A stretch of DNA of 10,100 nucleotides from Saccoglossus kowalevskii. Its lineage: Eukaryota; Hemichordata; Enteropneusta; Harrimaniidae. Location of the stretch: assembly GCF_000003605.2 (NCBI RefSeq), contig NW_003123903.1:1221817-1231916 (forward strand), in the 5' to 3' direction. The first letter of the stretch is position 1. Every line of letters begins with the position of its first letter. The notes under the pieces are model-generated. The model did not search any database. It was not told the DNA's origin and saw nothing but the letters and a program-made list of their open reading frames with translations. The translations under genes and the position numbers were made by a program. This document shows positions 8,300 through 10,100 of this stretch, piece by piece.

Positions 8300-8351
8300 A
8301 ACAAGTAGCATGTCGGCTGAGATAGTTCCGCTGTTAGCAATGCATATTTCA
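8300..8351 (+). repeat. 52-base direct repeat, copy 1
   Basis: It runs from aacaagtagcatg through tcggctgagatag, ttccgctgttagcaatgc, to atttca. Copy 2 at 9852-9903 has the same length and orientation and differs at only a few positions. A partial version (ttcggctgagata) occurs near 8898. No coding capacity. Confidence 0.87.
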
Positions 8352-8354
8352 TAA

Positions 8355-8467
8355 GATAAGCTCCGCTCGACAAAGTCGACATCAGAGCTAAAAAGTTGAC
8401 ACCGAAAACAATGGACAACCACTCATATGATAAGCTCCGCTCTATAAAGTCGACAGTGGAGCTAAAA
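8355..8467 (+). repeat. Pair of ~40-base repeats spaced 74 bases apart
   Basis: Two units begin gataagctccgctc (8355 and 8429) and continue with aaagtcgac, then a short variable piece, then gagctaaaa. Each unit contains potential inverted pairing (agctc with gagct; in the first unit gtcgac twice around aaa). The leading gata-(a)gctccgct motif also forms part of the 52-base repeats at 8300 and 9852, so four related copies of this short core exist within 1.5 kb. Confidence 0.8.
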
Positions 8468-9851
8468 TACAGCAGACTGCCATATTGCATCAGATCACAA
8501 ACAAAACAGTTTTGATGAATTCAACAAAGGTCATTTTTGAGAAATGGTTGCATTATAATTCTATGATAAAAACAGCCAGCTGTCTGTCTACTAATATACA
8601 AAGAGTATTCATTATGGTGACTGACTATATATGTGTCATGATGAATCAGGTATCGTCATGGTAATAGTTTGAATGAACATATGAGTGACAACATAATTGT
8701 ATAACCTACCTCTAATTAGTTAATAATAAGAGACAAGACATAGCATATTATGAGATTAAAGTATTTAATTGTATATACATATATATGTTAGATGGAATTA
8801 CAAACAAAAGTACATGAATGAAAATATAAATAAAGCTAATAAAAATAAAGAATATTAAAACACATGATTAAAAAGGCATACATACAAGTTTTGATACTTC
8901 GGCTGAGATAACCTTTTCTGTGGCACGATAACACATCATTTTCTAAATGACAATTATGTAAAATCTGTATGTGATAAAATGCATTATTTTTTGCAATACT
9001 AAAATACCGACTACCAACAAAAGATTAAGTAATACCAGCAGAACTTATCAAATCAAGAGTTGCCAAAATATTTCATTGATTAAAAAAGTTAAATATGTTT
9101 TTAAATTGAATACATAGGCAGTGAAGTGTTGACAAGTGATAACAGTATCCATAAAATGACAATAAATTAGTATTTTTGAGAATTGATTCATCTCATATTT
9201 AGTATTTAATAACTGCACTGAGCTTAGAATGCGTTTGCTTACACATGTTTATATTTTTCTTATATAAATATTACTTTGATCCTATTACATGTAAGGTTTT
9301 AAAGTTTTGAAATTAAGGGGGGTGCCCAGAAGAGTGTGACCAGTGAATTTTCTTTTTCGTTGTATTTCATCTGTACATTTTTATTTCATTTTCTGCAATT
9401 CTTTGAATGCAATTTCATTTTTTCCTTGGTGTTCATAAAAATCTTTCCTCATCTGAAAATTCATTTTCCAGCTGTCCTGGTGCTGTTTGCCTAACTGTAG
9501 CAGTAAAATCCTCAATAAACAAGTCATTGCGAGTGACATAGTTTCTGTCTGTATTTAGATGCATTTGAGAAGAAATAATGTAATGGGAAAACTCATTGCA
9601 ATAAAAAGCATCTTGCTCTTGTACAGAACTGAAATATAATCGATCAAGTTTGACAGAAAAAAGGTTGTTTTTTTTTTTATAAGATTTGAAACTTAGTAAA
9701 GTTAAATACTAATACGGTGACAAATATAATGTACTGCAATCATGATAACCGCTTCAAACATTGAATACCCAGTCAAGAAAGCACCAAAATCAAGTACCTG
9801 AATTTTATATTGTAACACCATAATTGAAAAAAAATTATGGCTGATATTGAA
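8468..9851. other. AT-rich non-coding stretch
   Basis: Low-complexity A/T-rich sequence with no credible exon. It includes a TA-rich stretch near 8769-8789, a partial copy of the 52-base repeat core near 8898, and an 11-base T run at 9668-9678. The only long frame at its end (minus strand 9899-9702) shows no domain and runs through the copy-2 repeat. Confidence 0.5.
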
Positions 9852-9903
9852 AACAAGCAGCCTCTCGGCTGAGATAGCTCCGCTGTTAGCAATGCACATT
9901 TCA
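9852..9903 (+). repeat. 52-base direct repeat, copy 2
   Basis: It begins aacaagcagcctc and continues tcggctgagatag, ctccgctgttagcaatgc, to atttca, colinear with 8300-8351 without gaps. The sequences on either side of the two copies are unrelated, so the repeat unit appears to end at these limits. Confidence 0.87.
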
Positions 9904-10100
9904 ATTAAAAAACAGAAGATATCATTAGAAAATGAACAATATGCATAGTATCAATGCAATGGGACTTGCTGTTTTCAACAAGAATTCAAAAATATCATTT
10001 TTCACCATAAATGATTGTGGTTTTTAACAAAAAGAAAATATCATTTTTTACCAAAAATGACAAAAATATTCACCAAAATTAGAGAATTAAAGATATAATT
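9904..10100. other. AT-rich tail with a short imperfect repeat
   Basis: A phrase of the form aaatatcattttt-(c/t)acca recurs (about 9990 and 10038), followed each time by a-rich sequence and aaatga. No gene is seen before the window ends. Confidence 0.5.

Noticed and set aside
7921-8490. 189-codon minus-strand open frame with internal repeats
   Set aside because: It lies across two type-A monomers of the tandem array and the following small repeats; the repeated peptide simply mirrors the repeated DNA, with no domain or start context of note.

Overview
The window looks like intron-rich, repeat-rich, AT-rich nuclear DNA from an invertebrate animal. No bacterial-style gene, operon, rRNA, tRNA or CRISPR array is recognisable. 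The little coding sequence that can be supported consists of short exons bounded by GT/AG splice sites. Most of the rest is dispersed and tandem repeats. The ~150-base tandem repeats built round an 'aaaatggccgccat...gccattttgaat' inverted motif are of a kind I associate with molluscs and other lophotrochozoans. A mollusc is my best guess, but it rests on general impression and not on a marker gene.

Layout. (1) 1-350: one plausible plus-strand exon (259-345) coding a hydrophobic segment that could belong to a multi-pass membrane transporter. (2) About 985-1345: a less AT-rich island with accidental-looking reading frames, possibly an old repeat. (3) 1421-1881 and 4083-4548: two diverged copies of one ~460-base dispersed repeat in opposite orientation. 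(4) Between them, on the plus strand, the most interesting locus: exons of a small cysteine-rich, probably secreted protein. A putative signal-peptide exon (2741-2802) with an apparent one-base frameshift and a 24-base acidic exon (2911-2934) are followed by two well-supported exons (3701-3809 and 3927-4040). Each of those two encodes one eight-cysteine module ending in C-x-C-x5/6-C-C. (5) 4549-7127: long AT-rich stretch without convincing genes. (6) 7128-8215: tandem array of two alternating ~150-base monomer types. (7) 8265-8467: a hairpin and small repeats directly after the array; a 52-base sequence there recurs at 9852-9903. (8) 8468-10100: AT-rich sequence with small repeats only.

What fits together: exons 3 and 4 of the cysteine-rich gene look like an internal exon duplication, and the gene probably continues past the last donor (4041) through the repeat copy at 4083-4548. 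The array, hairpin and 52-base repeats may be parts of one non-autonomous mobile element, possibly of the Helitron/Helentron type that carries core tandem repeats in bivalves; this is a hypothesis only.
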